64,000 nt of DNA from NCBI GenBank assembly GCA_035560555.1, contig DATMZF010000035.1:62001-126000 (forward strand), given 5' to 3'. This document shows positions 37,201 through 45,528 of the stretch, one piece after another. The position numbers and the translations under genes are program-made. A model generated the notes under the pieces. That model made no database searches, was not told the DNA's origin, and was given only the letters and a program-made list of their open reading frames with translations. The DNA is from UBA11090 sp035560555 (GTDB lineage Bacteria; Spirochaetota; Spirochaetia; Treponematales; Rectinemataceae). How positions within the stretch are numbered: position 1 is the stretch's first letter; each line of letters opens with the position of its first letter.

Positions 37201-37367
37201 TACTCCTCACAGGAAGGAATGCTGATCGTGAAGCCGGCGGGAACGGGCAGACCAATCTTGGTCATCTCCATCAATCCAGCGCCTTTGCCGCCGAGAATGT
37301 CTTTGCTCATTCCGGCGCCCTCAGCGATACCGCTTCCAAACGCGTACACGAATTTCTTTTTAGCCAT
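34227..37367 (-). CDS. ppdK: Pyruvate, phosphate dikinase with a histone-H1-like C-terminal tail
   Basis: Residues 1 to about 895 form a complete PPDK: nucleotide-binding domain, phosphohistidine domain with GGKTSHAAVVARGWGK, and a PEP-binding TIM barrel ending in GICGEHGGEAKSVKF with the catalytic Cys. It interconverts pyruvate and PEP using pyrophosphate and is a key glycolytic or gluconeogenic enzyme in anaerobes. After it come some 150 residues made mostly of Ala, Lys, Pro and Val, like histone H1 tails, containing AT-hook-type cores KRGRP (about residue 949) and VGRPKG at the very end. The tail is in frame without a stop. The ATG at 37367 has a GAGG site; the longer frame adds 20 unmatched residues. 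Confidence 0.93.
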   Translation of the reverse strand: MAKKKFVYAFGSGIAEGAGMSKDILGGKGAGLMEMTKIGLPVPAGFTISIPSCEEYFKAGRKLPKAIVDEVKAAVIKLEKMAGKKLGDSKDPLLVSVRSGAARSMPGMLETILNLGLNDESVQGLASVTKNPRFAYDSYRRFIQMYSTTAMGLSKEPMEEMLSEMKGKLGFKNDTELSAENLKELCEEFKAFYKKYKNEEFPQDPMAQLWGAIDAVFNSWEADKSITYRRVEKITDLKGTAVNVVQMVFGNKGDNSGTGVCFTRDPNSGENVFYGDCLINAQGEDVVAGIRTPMKLSELGTKLPKAYKQLLKVRKTLEKNFKEMQDLEFTIEDEKLYMLQCRTGKRLPSAAFKIAVDMVEEGLITKAEAISRITPEQIEGVFYPIIDVAATGAAKLKELKLATGIDAVPGAAAGKLVFNAADAEAMALAGEKTILIRRETSPEDVGGMFAAQGILTATGGKTSHAAVVARGWGKCCIVGCEALDIDEKAKTVKVGGKTLKQGDEVTINGTTGDVFLSALPLKKPEQTKEFKTLLGWCDEIRTLKVRTNADTPHDAQKAVELGAEGIGLCRTEHMFFKDFKVPANSEKRQLAIQEMIIADDVETRKKALAKLLPFQQGDFEGIFEAMNGKPVTIRLIDPPLHEFTPKDDAGVDKLAKITGKTPEFIRMRCDQLHESNPMLGHRGCRLCITYPEILDMQVTAIIQAAVNMEKKGIKVLPEIMIPLTIDKKEFKILADQTRGVADPIIAKAKSKITYMVGTMIEIPRAALLADEIAEEAEFFSFGTNDLTQMTLGLSRDDAGRFLPDYVKAEKEGGKEIFANDPFVSIDQAGVGKLVKMGIAGGRSTRKNLKVGICGEHGGEAKSVKFCHAAGMNYVSCSPFRVPIARLAAAQAVIEEKAAAKVAKSSGSTPAKAPKAAAVAKAPTKTAVAKAKKAAVKETKTTEVNAVKAKRGRPAAKAEKTLPTAKVSKVGKPSAKPAAKVVAKPAAKKTVARQASAPKAAARKVIAKAPAKISVKAPAKAAAKAKKAAAAPSPKRSVGRPKGTSKK

Positions 37368-37454
37368 CAGGCATATCCTCCGACAGGAAAATGAATCGCG
37401 GAACAAGGTCCCGCATAAGAACTGCACACAAATAAATAATAAGTATCGAAATAA

Positions 37455-37482
37455 ACTACATAGAAAAATCTATCTATGTCAA
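37455..37482 (-). promoter_or_regulatory. Sigma-70-type promoter of ppdK
   Basis: On the minus strand, a perfect TTGACA (37477-37482) is followed after 16 bp by TGTAGT (37455-37460). The predicted leader before the ppdK ATG at 37367 is about 80 nt. Confidence 0.5.
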
Positions 37483-37648
37483 GAAACCAATAAATGGACT
37501 CATGCTTTGAAACGCCTAACTTTTTATAACATATCATGTTGGTGTTTAGTATTATATAAACATCTTTTAGGTCGCGAATTCCGCACTTTTCAACACTGTA
37601 TTGGCATGCTATCGTAATAATTACAGATGACAACCCTCGATTGCGGCT

Positions 37649-37664
37649 ATCGTTGATCAACGAT
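37649..37664. promoter_or_regulatory. 16-bp perfect palindrome upstream of the NarL-type kinase gene
   Basis: ATCGTTGATCAACGAT is exactly self-complementary. Its TTGATC could serve as a -35 element with GGTAAT 18 bp downstream (37677-37682). A perfect dyad overlapping a possible promoter suggests a regulator binding site, possibly for the LuxR-type regulator encoded at 38984. Confidence 0.45.
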
Positions 37665-37745
37665 TTAGGACTGTGTGGTAATTAGTTGCTGGATCCATAC
37701 ATCATTTAAAACGGCAACATTGCTGACAAAGGGAGAATTTGGATA

Positions 37746-38948
37746 ATGTGCGGCTGGGATCGTCTTTCAGATGATAGAACCTTTTTCTCAGATTCTGGGA
37801 AGAACGATGGTCGACAATCCTGTAGAACCAAGTCTGAGATGCCAAAAGAAAATCTTCGCCGGATGCGGAGGGAACGTGATGCCGCGGTGGCGCTTAGGCA
37901 AAGTGAGGAAAAATACCGGACAATATTCGACAACGCCGGGGACCTGATACTCATCTGCGGCGAGCGCGCGCAGATACTGGCCGCTAATCCGCTGGCATGC
38001 AAACGGCTCGGCTATACGCGCTTAGAGTTGATATCCTTGACGGCCGATACAATAAACTCGCCGGAGGAAGCCCCCTGTGTGCAAGATAGGATAACCAGGT
38101 TGATGAAAGGAGGTCATCTCTCGTATGAAACCGTGTATCGGCATAAGGATGGTTCTCTTATTCCTGTGGAGGTGAACGCGCGGCGGATAACCTGGGAAGG
38201 CCAACCGGCGATGATGAGCATATGTCGCGATATCAGCGAACGAAAACGATCGGAAGCCGCGATGCTTGCTTCCAATGCCCGCCTTCGCCAACTGGCGCTG
38301 GAGTTGTCGCGGGTCGAGGAGCGCGAACGGCGGCGCCTTGCCCTATGTCTCCACGATGAAATCGCGCCGAGCCTGGCATTGTTGCGGATAAAGCTCGGCA
38401 TTCTGGGTGAGACGCTCAGCCCTGGCCCTGCGCAAACGGAAATCGCCCAGATCCGCGATCAACTGGGAAAAACCCTTGGCCAGACGCGCTCGCTGGTCTT
38501 CGACCTCAGTCCGCCGGTTCTTCATCATCTGGACTTGACGGCGGCGTTGGAATGGGCGGGCGAGAAAATCTGTCAAGACCACGGGCTGCGTTTCGTTTGC
38601 AGTGATGACGGCGAACCCAAACCATTAAGCGATGAATGGAAAATACTCTTGTTTCGCTGCGTCCGCGAAATAATGATGAATGCTGTCAAGCACGCGAAAG
38701 CCACGCGGTTGACTCTGGCCATGGAACGGTTAGGCGGTTTGATTTGCGTGACCGTCGAAGATGACGGGTGCGGCTTCGATGTGTCTCGCCTGGATTGGCG
38801 GAACCATAAGGTCGGATTCGGCCTGTTCAGCGTGCGTGAGTGTCTGGACGCGCTAGGTGGGCGATGCGAGATCGATTCAGAGCCCGGACGAGGGACACGA
38901 GTGAGTCTGACGATCACAGCGCAGCGACCTTCCGAGGATGATCGTTAG
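37746..38948 (+). CDS. PAS-domain sensor histidine kinase, NarL/DegS type
   Basis: A 400-residue soluble kinase. A PAS domain (about 52-165, YRTIFDNAGDLILICGE through MMSICRDISERKR) is followed by a HisKA_3 dimerisation domain with its phospho-acceptor His in RRRLALCLHDEIAPSL (about 203), and a HATPase domain with an N-box-like CVREIMMNAVKHAKA and the glycine motif VEDDGCGFD. No membrane segment is seen, so it senses a cytoplasmic signal. It lies 35 bp before a LuxR-type response regulator, its likely partner. Whether the pair controls the gas vesicle genes downstream is unproven. Confidence 0.88.
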   Translation: MCGWDRLSDDRTFFSDSGKNDGRQSCRTKSEMPKENLRRMRRERDAAVALRQSEEKYRTIFDNAGDLILICGERAQILAANPLACKRLGYTRLELISLTADTINSPEEAPCVQDRITRLMKGGHLSYETVYRHKDGSLIPVEVNARRITWEGQPAMMSICRDISERKRSEAAMLASNARLRQLALELSRVEERERRRLALCLHDEIAPSLALLRIKLGILGETLSPGPAQTEIAQIRDQLGKTLGQTRSLVFDLSPPVLHHLDLTAALEWAGEKICQDHGLRFVCSDDGEPKPLSDEWKILLFRCVREIMMNAVKHAKATRLTLAMERLGGLICVTVEDDGCGFDVSRLDWRNHKVGFGLFSVRECLDALGGRCEIDSEPGRGTRVSLTITAQRPSEDDR

Positions 38949-38983
38949 GTTTCAAACGTCGAAACCAAGGATGGGGTAAAGTC

Positions 38984-39628
38984 ATGAAGATACTGATAGC
39001 CGATGACCACAAGCTGATGAGGGAAGGTTTGCTGGAGCTGATCAAGAGAGAGGGCGGCATGACCGTTGTGGGTGAGGCCGAGAACGGGATAGCGGCCGTG
39101 CACATGGCATGTGATCTTCGGCCCGACATCGTGTTGATGGACATCGAGATGTCGGACCTGAACGGAATCGAAGCCACCAGGCAAATCCGGAAAGAAGCGC
39201 CGGAAATAAAGATTATCGCCCTATCCATGCATGAAGACCGGCGCTTTGTGCGACAAATGTTCGGAGCGGGCGCGTCGGGATATGTGCTGAAGGGATCGGC
39301 CTTCGAAGAACTGGCCATAGCGATCAGAACCGTGGCATCGGGTCACATATATACTAATTTAAATCTCACCGACATGCTGCTTACCGATTATGTTAGGCAA
39401 TTGGCAGACACGATGGCGCCCATGGCATCGCCCCTGTCAGATCGGGAACGCGAGGTGCTCCAGCTTCTCGCCGAGGGAAAGGGCAACAAGGATATTGCGG
39501 CGAAGCTCAGTGTCAGTGTGACCACGATCGATTCCCACCGCAAGCACATCATGGATAAGCTCGGGCTGCACAGCGTCGCCGAGCTGACCAAGTATGCCAT
39601 CCGCGAGGGAGTGACATCGCCGGAATAG
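38984..39628 (+). CDS. Response regulator, NarL/FixJ family
   Basis: A 214-residue protein with a receiver domain (phospho-acceptor Asp in DIVLMDIEMSD, about residue 54; conserved Lys in YVLKGSAF) and a LuxR-type helix-turn-helix (about 148-210, LSDREREVLQLLAEGKGNKDIA, in which LSVSVTTIDSHRKHI is the recognition part). It binds DNA as a dimer when phosphorylated. It pairs with the kinase at 37746. The perfect 16-bp palindrome at 37649 is a candidate autoregulatory site. Confidence 0.92.
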   Translation: MKILIADDHKLMREGLLELIKREGGMTVVGEAENGIAAVHMACDLRPDIVLMDIEMSDLNGIEATRQIRKEAPEIKIIALSMHEDRRFVRQMFGAGASGYVLKGSAFEELAIAIRTVASGHIYTNLNLTDMLLTDYVRQLADTMAPMASPLSDREREVLQLLAEGKGNKDIAAKLSVSVTTIDSHRKHIMDKLGLHSVAELTKYAIREGVTSPE

Positions 39629-39812
39629 GTCGCGGAGAATGCTCTCCGAAGCGGCGTATTGACCGTCTTGGAATCAGAAAAAGCCTTCAACTTTCCCTAA
39701 TGTAAAAATCAAGGTATTATAAGCTGCGTATCCCCTGATTCGATGATTGTGGTCTCATCCTTATATGCAGAGAATTTGTATATATGGAACGAGTACCAGG
39801 ATCGGTGCGACA

Positions 39813-40445
39813 ATGATGTCAAGAATACTTTTCTATTTTCCCATAATACATAGCCAATCGGATATGGGCGCGCTTGGGCAATCCATCATGGAAGTCACCC
39901 AGCGCAAACTCGGTCAGCGCGTGTGGCGGCATAAAGTCGATCTGGTCGAGAGGTTTTGGGCTAGCATCGAGGATATTGTATTCAAAGACCTTTCGCTTCC
40001 TTATTCTCGGACACGCGTATACCAGGATGGCCTTCCTATATGCGATAAGGAAGAGGAGATCGTCGCTGACATCGCTAAAATGGGTAGCCTAAATCACCGG
40101 CTTCTTCTCCGGCTCAAGGAAAAGGGAGCGACGATCATGGGCACGGAATCCGCCGAGCTATTGATTGAAGAATACCAGCTCGCTAAAAAGATTCTCGAAG
40201 CCGGGAATGCCAGGGAAGCCGTTATAACCGAAGCCAAACATAGAGAGACCAGCGATCTGCTCCTGGAAAAGCGCGATGCTTTTATCGCGGCGCGGATCGA
40301 TCAGACTCTGCGGATGGGAGAAACAGGGATTCTTTTTCTGGGTATGCTGCACAACCCGGCCCCCCACCTGCCCAAGGACATACGCGTGATGTATCCCCTC
40401 GGGCCTCTCGTTAATAATCTGAAAAGTGGACCAGGCAAACAATGA
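39813..40445 (+). CDS. Uncharacterised protein at the start of the gvp region
   Basis: A 210-residue soluble protein I do not recognise. It opens with a hydrophobic strand (RILFYFPIIHSQSDMG), has a long charged helical centre, and ends with ETGILFLGMLHNPAPHLP, a strand-loop containing a conserved-looking His. The start is uncertain (39813 or 39816; the frame extends to 39747 without a ribosome site). Its stop overlaps the sigma-54 activator gene as ATGA, so the two are translationally coupled, suggesting a regulatory or signal-related role. The upstream 184 bp contain several AT-rich -10-like hexamers but no clear promoter. Confidence 0.65.
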   Translation: MMSRILFYFPIIHSQSDMGALGQSIMEVTQRKLGQRVWRHKVDLVERFWASIEDIVFKDLSLPYSRTRVYQDGLPICDKEEEIVADIAKMGSLNHRLLLRLKEKGATIMGTESAELLIEEYQLAKKILEAGNAREAVITEAKHRETSDLLLEKRDAFIAARIDQTLRMGETGILFLGMLHNPAPHLPKDIRVMYPLGPLVNNLKSGPGKQ

Positions 40446-41875
40446 GAAATATTGTCGACAATAGTGTCTTGTACGCGTTGGTCGTCGATGACGAGGAGGA
40501 CGCGCGGAGCAATTTAACTCATATCCTGGAGAGAGAGGGGATAAAAGTCATAGCCGCTTCGGATGGGTATCAGGGTCTGCAGAAGATCCAATCCCTCTCT
40601 CCGGCGCCGAAGGTCGTTCTTCTCGATGTCAGCATGCCGGGTCTCGATGGAATGGAGGTTCTCAGAAAAATCAGGGAAATAGATGACGATTTGCCTGTTG
40701 TGCTTATCACGGGACACGCGAACATCCGCCAGTCCGTTGCGGCGATGAAGGACGGGGCCTACGACTACATCGCCAAACCCTTCGACAACAAGGAGGTCGC
40801 CAGGGTCACTTTGCGTGCCTTGTCGGAGGGACAATTGAGAAAACACAGGGCCGCGGTCGGGGAAGCGCCTGACTACTTGTCACTTTTTGAGAGTATGGGA
40901 CCATCCAACTCCATAGCGCGGATCGCGGCTGATGTCCATCGCGTGGCGAAATCGGACTTTTCCGTTCTCCTTATAGGCGAAACAGGAGCGGGCAAAGAAC
41001 TGGTGGCCTCTGCCATTCATCGGAGCAGTCCCCGACTTCAAGCGCCTTTTGTCACTGTTGACTGCGGTGCCATCCCCGAGACCCTGTTGGAGAGCGAGTT
41101 ATTCGGGCATGAAAAAGGCTCGTTCACCGGCGCTGATCGGCTGAAGCTCGGAAAATTTGAAGTAGCCAATGGTGGCACCCTGTTTCTGGATGAAGTTGCC
41201 AATCTACCCCTCAGTTCCCAGGCGAAGTTGCTCCGGGCCATACAGAGCAGGACGCTCCATCGGGTAGGTGGAACCAAACCTATCAAAGTGGATTTCCGCT
41301 TGATTGCCGCCACGAACCGGAGTCTTCGCGAAATGGTCTTGTCCGGCACTTTCCGTGAGGATCTTTACTATCGTTTGTGCGACTTCGCCATCGAAATTCC
41401 GTCCCTCAGGGAAAGAAAAGAAGACATTCTATATCTGTCGAAGCGGTTTTTGGATATGACGGAAGCCGAACTGGACAAGAAGACCATGGGCATTTCGGAA
41501 GCGGCGGTCGAAGCATTGATCTCGTACAACTGGCCGGGGAATGTGCGCGAGCTGAAATCGGTGATCCGGCGAGCCGCCTTGATGGCGAAAGGGCCAATTT
41601 CCGAGAAGGATCTCGGCATTGAGCCTGCCGCGATGCTCGTGCCCATTGTGGCACTCGAGGAAGGCGGTTTGCCGTGGAAAAGCGCGTCCCTTCGGGACAT
41701 CGTGCAGCGAAGCGTTATTGAAGTTGAAAGGAGGGTTCTTACCGGAGTGCTGCAATATACCGGCGGGAACAAAGCCAAAGCGGCAAGGTTGCTGCAAATC
41801 GACTATAAAACCATGCATAACAAGATAAAGAAATTTGGCATCCAAGCCAAAGGAGAAAACCATGAAGAAGGGTAA
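40442..41875 (+). CDS. Sigma-54-dependent response regulator, NtrC family
   Basis: A 477-residue three-domain activator. The receiver has Asp in VVLLDVSMPG (about 63) and Lys in YIAKPFDN. The AAA+ domain has Walker A GETGAGKE (about 180), the sigma-54-contacting loop as GSFTGA (about 227, a common variant of GAFTGA) and Walker B GGTLFLDEV. A Fis-type helix-turn-helix closes the protein (NKAKAARLLQIDYKTMHNKI). It should open promoters used by RpoN. The only clear sigma-54 promoter in the window lies upstream of gvpA, making this the obvious candidate activator. It overlaps the next gene by 14 bp. Confidence 0.94.
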   Translation: MRNIVDNSVLYALVVDDEEDARSNLTHILEREGIKVIAASDGYQGLQKIQSLSPAPKVVLLDVSMPGLDGMEVLRKIREIDDDLPVVLITGHANIRQSVAAMKDGAYDYIAKPFDNKEVARVTLRALSEGQLRKHRAAVGEAPDYLSLFESMGPSNSIARIAADVHRVAKSDFSVLLIGETGAGKELVASAIHRSSPRLQAPFVTVDCGAIPETLLESELFGHEKGSFTGADRLKLGKFEVANGGTLFLDEVANLPLSSQAKLLRAIQSRTLHRVGGTKPIKVDFRLIAATNRSLREMVLSGTFREDLYYRLCDFAIEIPSLRERKEDILYLSKRFLDMTEAELDKKTMGISEAAVEALISYNWPGNVRELKSVIRRAALMAKGPISEKDLGIEPAAMLVPIVALEEGGLPWKSASLRDIVQRSVIEVERRVLTGVLQYTGGNKAKAARLLQIDYKTMHNKIKKFGIQAKGENHEEG

Positions 41876-42557
41876 ACCCGAATCTGTCAAGAAAGAGGAA
41901 GTGCACATGGACCTCGGCGCTGGCATCTTTGGCGGCCTGACAGGTCTTCTGGGATCAGTGGAAAAACTGGCTGGGACGGCCGAGCGTCTGTCGCGGCGAC
42001 AGACGGAGTCTTCCGAAGAGGCAGCAAAAGAAACCGATGCCGCGAAGGAAGAGTCGACAAGCAAGGGAAAAGTCGAGGGAATCCTGAGCGGCTTAGTCGA
42101 CATCGCCGAGAGGCTTAATGAACTATCCGAAAAAGGCGAATCCCTGTCCGAGAAGGGTGAGTTCACCTTCCCTTCAAAAAAAGGCGGAATCAAGGGGGTT
42201 TATGGATTCACCCTTAAAACGGGCTTGGGCGAAAAGGGTGACCACATCAAGGTAGAGCCCTTCGGCAATATCCGCAAGGACAAAAAAACCGGCGAGGCTG
42301 TGGTTCAGGAGATCAATGAACCGCTGGTCGATGTCTTCGAGGATGAGAAAGCCACCACCTTGGTAGCCGAAATGCCGGGCGTGGGGTTGGAAGATATACA
42401 CCTCGATGTCCAGGATGACGTGTTGACTATCGCTGCCCAAAAGGGCGAGAAAAAGTACCGGAAAGAAATACTTCTGAATCATCTTCTCTCGAAAGATCGC
42501 ATCGAGGTGACTTGCAACAACGGCATTGTGACGATTCGTTGTGGAAAGGCGAGATAA
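41862..42557 (+). CDS. gvpH: GvpH-like Hsp20 family protein
   Basis: A 231-residue protein. The N-terminal 110 residues are charged, with a Gly/Leu-rich helix (LGAGIFGGLTGLLGSVEKL). The C-terminal 100 residues form an alpha-crystallin (Hsp20) domain: PLVDVFEDEKATTLVAEMPG, then DVQDDVLTIAAQ, ending in NGIVTIRCGK. GvpH of gas vesicle clusters is an Hsp20-like protein with this layout. It likely protects vesicle proteins from aggregation during assembly. The ATG at 41862 has AAAGGAG 7 nt before it and overlaps the activator gene. Confidence 0.8.
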   Translation: MKKGKPESVKKEEVHMDLGAGIFGGLTGLLGSVEKLAGTAERLSRRQTESSEEAAKETDAAKEESTSKGKVEGILSGLVDIAERLNELSEKGESLSEKGEFTFPSKKGGIKGVYGFTLKTGLGEKGDHIKVEPFGNIRKDKKTGEAVVQEINEPLVDVFEDEKATTLVAEMPGVGLEDIHLDVQDDVLTIAAQKGEKKYRKEILLNHLLSKDRIEVTCNNGIVTIRCGKAR

Positions 42558-42560
42558 AAA

Positions 42561-44699
42561 ATGACTGCAAACGAGAATGAAGCGTCTACGATCAAGCTGA
42601 GAGTGACCGAGGCCCTGACTAAGGATGTGGGGCGGGCATTCGCCCGAATGGGGCCGGAGGATATGGAGAGACTTCAGCTTGCCATCGGCGATACCGTGGA
42701 AGTCGAGGGAAAGAAGAAGGCGATATGCAAGGCCATGCCCGCCTACGCCGACCTCCGCGGCCAATCCCGCGTCCAGCTCGATGGCTCGACCCGGGAAAAC
42801 GCGGGCGTCAGCCTCGATGAGACGGTGAATCTTCGCAAGATTCACTGCCGTCCGGCGGAACGCGTCGCCTTGGCGCCGACCAATGTCGTGCCCGCGGAAC
42901 GCGATCTAAAATATATTGGAAGCCTCCTGGATGGCCTGCCTGTCATGGAAGGCTCAAAGATCCAGGCCGCGCTGTTTGGCAGTCGCTCCGCCTATTTCAA
43001 AGTCGAATCCGTGACGCCCAAGGGGCCGGTGCTCATCCATCCGGGCACGGCCCTCGTGATCGGCAAGAGTCAGGAAGAGGACAGGGGAAGAACCCTTTCC
43101 TACGAAGACATCGGCGGCCTTAAATCTCAGATCCAGCGCATCAGGGAGATGATCGAGCTACCCCTGCGCTATCCCGAGTTATTTAAACGCCTTGGTATTG
43201 ACGCGCCAAAGGGGGTTCTTCTTTATGGCCCGCCGGGGTGCGGGAAGACCCTTATCGCCCGCGCTATAGCCCACGAGACGGAGGCCAGCTTCTTTTCTAT
43301 CAGCGGGCCGGAAATCATACACAAGTTTTACGGTGAAAGCGAAGCTCATCTGCGGAAGATTTTTGAGGACGCGACCAGCAACGAACCCAGTATCCTATTC
43401 ATCGATGAAATCGACGCCATTGCCCCTTCGCGTGAAAACGTGGTCGGGGACGTGGAGAAACGAGTCGTCGCCCAACTCCTTGCCCTCATGGATGGCCTCA
43501 ACAAACGTCAGAACGTCATCGTCATCGCGGCCACCAACATTCCCAACGCCCTCGATCCGGCCCTTAGGCGTCCAGGCCGATTCGACAGGGAAATCGTTAT
43601 CCCTATCCCCGATAGACGCGGCCGCCTTGAGATTCTGGAGATCCACAGCAGGGGTATGCCACTGGCAACAGACGTCCAGATGGAGCATCTGGCCGAGATC
43701 ACCCATGGATTCGTAGGCGCTGATCTCGAGGCGCTCTGCCGGGAAGCCGCGATGAACTGCCTGAGGCAGATCATGGGTGAGATAGATTTCAGCCAGGAGG
43801 GAATCCCGTATGAAACACTCTCGAAACTCGAGGTTTGTATGGATGACTTCCTGGCCGCCCTGCGGGAGATAGAGCCGTCAGCCATTCGAGAGGTCTTTGT
43901 CGAATCCCCGAATGTTCATTGGGAAGACGTGGGAGGGCTCAGCGCCCTGAAACAGCGTCTTGTCGAGGCCGTGGAATGGCCTCTGAAGTACCCTGAGCTC
44001 TTCGAGAAGGGAGGAGTCACCCCACCTAAGGGAATTCTCCTTGCTGGCCCGCCTGGATGCGGCAAGACACTGATAGCCAAAGCGATCGCCACCGAGAGCC
44101 AGACGAATTTTATCTCCATCAAGGGGCCCGCGCTGATATCCAAATGGGTAGGGGAATCGGAAAAGGGGATCAGGGAAATCTTTCGTAAAGCGAGACAAGC
44201 GGCTCCCTGCATCATTTTTTTTGATGAGATCGATGCCCTGGTGGCAACCCGTGGCGCCGGAACCGCGGATTCCCATGTCTCGGAACGGATATTGAGCCAG
44301 TTCCTGGCTGAGTTCGACGGAATTGACGAACTTCGCGGCGTCCTCGTGCTGGGAGCGACCAACCGCAAAGATATGCTGGATTCCGCGGTTCTCAGGCCGG
44401 GGCGATTCGACGACATCATTGAGATGATCATGCCCAATGAGAAGGAAAGGGAGGAAATATTCGCCGTTCACCTTCGCCAAAAACCCTTGGCGAAGGATAT
44501 CCACTGCTCGGAATTGGCCGCGAAAACGGACGGATTCAGCGGGGCCGATATCGCCGCGGTCGCGCGCATAGCGGCCATGGTGGCTGTCCGTCGTGCCGTG
44601 AAGAGTATGGAGAATGGAGAAGAAGAGAAACCGGAAATTCTTGTTTTGAGTAAGGATATGGATGACGCCATCGATGAAGTGATAAGGGGACTGGAATGA
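42561..44699 (+). CDS. CDC48/p97-type double AAA ATPase
   Basis: A 712-residue protein with an N-terminal double-psi-barrel domain (about 10-95, IKLRVTEALTKDVGRAFARM, as in CDC48_N), and two AAA modules. D1 has Walker A GPPGCGKTL at about 222 and Walker B SILFIDEIDAI; D2 has GPPGCGKTL at about 497 and CIIFFDEIDAL. Both second-region-of-homology arginine stretches (RRPGRFDRE, LRPGRFDDI) are intact, so both rings should hydrolyse ATP. Such unfoldases are mainly archaeal and eukaryotic. It starts 3 bp after the Hsp20 gene and precedes a GvpF/L gene, pointing to a role in remodelling gas vesicle proteins. Confidence 0.88.
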   Translation: MTANENEASTIKLRVTEALTKDVGRAFARMGPEDMERLQLAIGDTVEVEGKKKAICKAMPAYADLRGQSRVQLDGSTRENAGVSLDETVNLRKIHCRPAERVALAPTNVVPAERDLKYIGSLLDGLPVMEGSKIQAALFGSRSAYFKVESVTPKGPVLIHPGTALVIGKSQEEDRGRTLSYEDIGGLKSQIQRIREMIELPLRYPELFKRLGIDAPKGVLLYGPPGCGKTLIARAIAHETEASFFSISGPEIIHKFYGESEAHLRKIFEDATSNEPSILFIDEIDAIAPSRENVVGDVEKRVVAQLLALMDGLNKRQNVIVIAATNIPNALDPALRRPGRFDREIVIPIPDRRGRLEILEIHSRGMPLATDVQMEHLAEITHGFVGADLEALCREAAMNCLRQIMGEIDFSQEGIPYETLSKLEVCMDDFLAALREIEPSAIREVFVESPNVHWEDVGGLSALKQRLVEAVEWPLKYPELFEKGGVTPPKGILLAGPPGCGKTLIAKAIATESQTNFISIKGPALISKWVGESEKGIREIFRKARQAAPCIIFFDEIDALVATRGAGTADSHVSERILSQFLAEFDGIDELRGVLVLGATNRKDMLDSAVLRPGRFDDIIEMIMPNEKEREEIFAVHLRQKPLAKDIHCSELAAKTDGFSGADIAAVARIAAMVAVRRAVKSMENGEEEKPEILVLSKDMDDAIDEVIRGLE

Positions 44700-44730
44700 G
44701 CGCGGAATCATCCATGGAAGACTCTCACGG

Positions 44731-44746
44731 ACGGGAAGCCCGTTTT
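44731..44746 (+). terminator. Weak hairpin with T-run after the AAA ATPase gene
   Basis: A 5-bp stem ACGGG/CCCGT with a 3-nt loop is followed by TTTG. It is too weak to be a firm terminator but lies in an 80-bp gap between two co-directional genes, where partial termination is possible. Confidence 0.3.
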
Positions 44747-44779
44747 GCCCCGGTTTTGGACATGCAAGGATAATGGCCG

Positions 44780-45496
44780 ATGGCCTATTTAGTATACTGC
44801 ATCATGAAAGCTCCATCGGTCGGCGACATGTCAAGAATAGGGGTGGATGGTAAAGCGCTGTCTTTTATCGGCGCGCGCGGACTATATGCCGCTGTTTCGG
44901 AATTGAATTCCGCGGAAAACACCCCGCCTATAGCCGAACTTCTCGTCTATGGCAGGGTGGTGGAGGAACTCAGCCGCATACAGGCGGTTATACCCATGAG
45001 ATATGGCTGCTTTCTTGATGGGCTGCCGGCGATCCTGAGCGTTTTGGAGGAGAAAAATCTCCAGTACAAGGCCCTCCTTCAGGAGTTGGAAGGGCGTGTC
45101 GAAATGGGGATTCGAATCCTTTTTCCCGAACGATCTGCAAGGCCGCCGCAGGGAACGCAACCCCTTGATGGCAGCCACTATCTTGCCATGCGGAGGGCGG
45201 AGTACCTGATACGGGATGAGAACTCTCATCGTCATCAGGTTATTCTTGATGCGTATATCCAGGCGTTTTCGGGGCTGCACAGTAAATACCGGACCGAGAC
45301 GGCCGCGAGCGAGGGTTCCGTCATCTTGTCACTGTATTTCTTAATTCCTAAAGATAAAGTCATTCGTTTCAAGGAAATGTTTCGGCGGGTGGCTGGGAAT
45401 GAGGGCTATAAAACCCTGATCAGCGGGCCGTGGCCACCCTACAATTTCGCGGCACCAGATCTTCCGTCAAGAACAAGCCCCGAAGCCGGGGGATGA
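44780..45496 (+). CDS. Gas vesicle protein GvpF/GvpL family, paralogue 1
   Basis: A 238-residue GvpF/L protein. The opening YLVYCIMKAP strand, the central VIPMRYGCFLDG segment and the closing SGPWPPYNFA are the family signatures; the last is nearly invariant. GvpF/L proteins are minor vesicle or assembly components that bind GvpA monomers. It stands apart from the main gvp block, between the CDC48-type ATPase and a kinase gene. Confidence 0.88.
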   Translation: MAYLVYCIMKAPSVGDMSRIGVDGKALSFIGARGLYAAVSELNSAENTPPIAELLVYGRVVEELSRIQAVIPMRYGCFLDGLPAILSVLEEKNLQYKALLQELEGRVEMGIRILFPERSARPPQGTQPLDGSHYLAMRRAEYLIRDENSHRHQVILDAYIQAFSGLHSKYRTETAASEGSVILSLYFLIPKDKVIRFKEMFRRVAGNEGYKTLISGPWPPYNFAAPDLPSRTSPEAGG

Positions 45497-45528
45497 AAGG
45501 CTCGCCAGTGAGCATTAAGGAGGCGTCG

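Larger units (their letters stand above)
37368..37745. other. AT-rich intergenic region between ppdK and the accessory block
   Basis: About 380 bp without a convincing gene, clearly richer in A and T than its surroundings. It holds the divergent ppdK promoter, a 16-bp perfect palindrome and the ribosome site of the kinase gene at 37746. It marks the left edge of the accessory block containing the gvp cluster. Confidence 0.7.

Noticed and set aside
37501..37620. Small AT-rich open frames upstream of the kinase gene
   Set aside because: No ribosome site, no recognisable sequence, and random frames are expected in this AT-rich gap.
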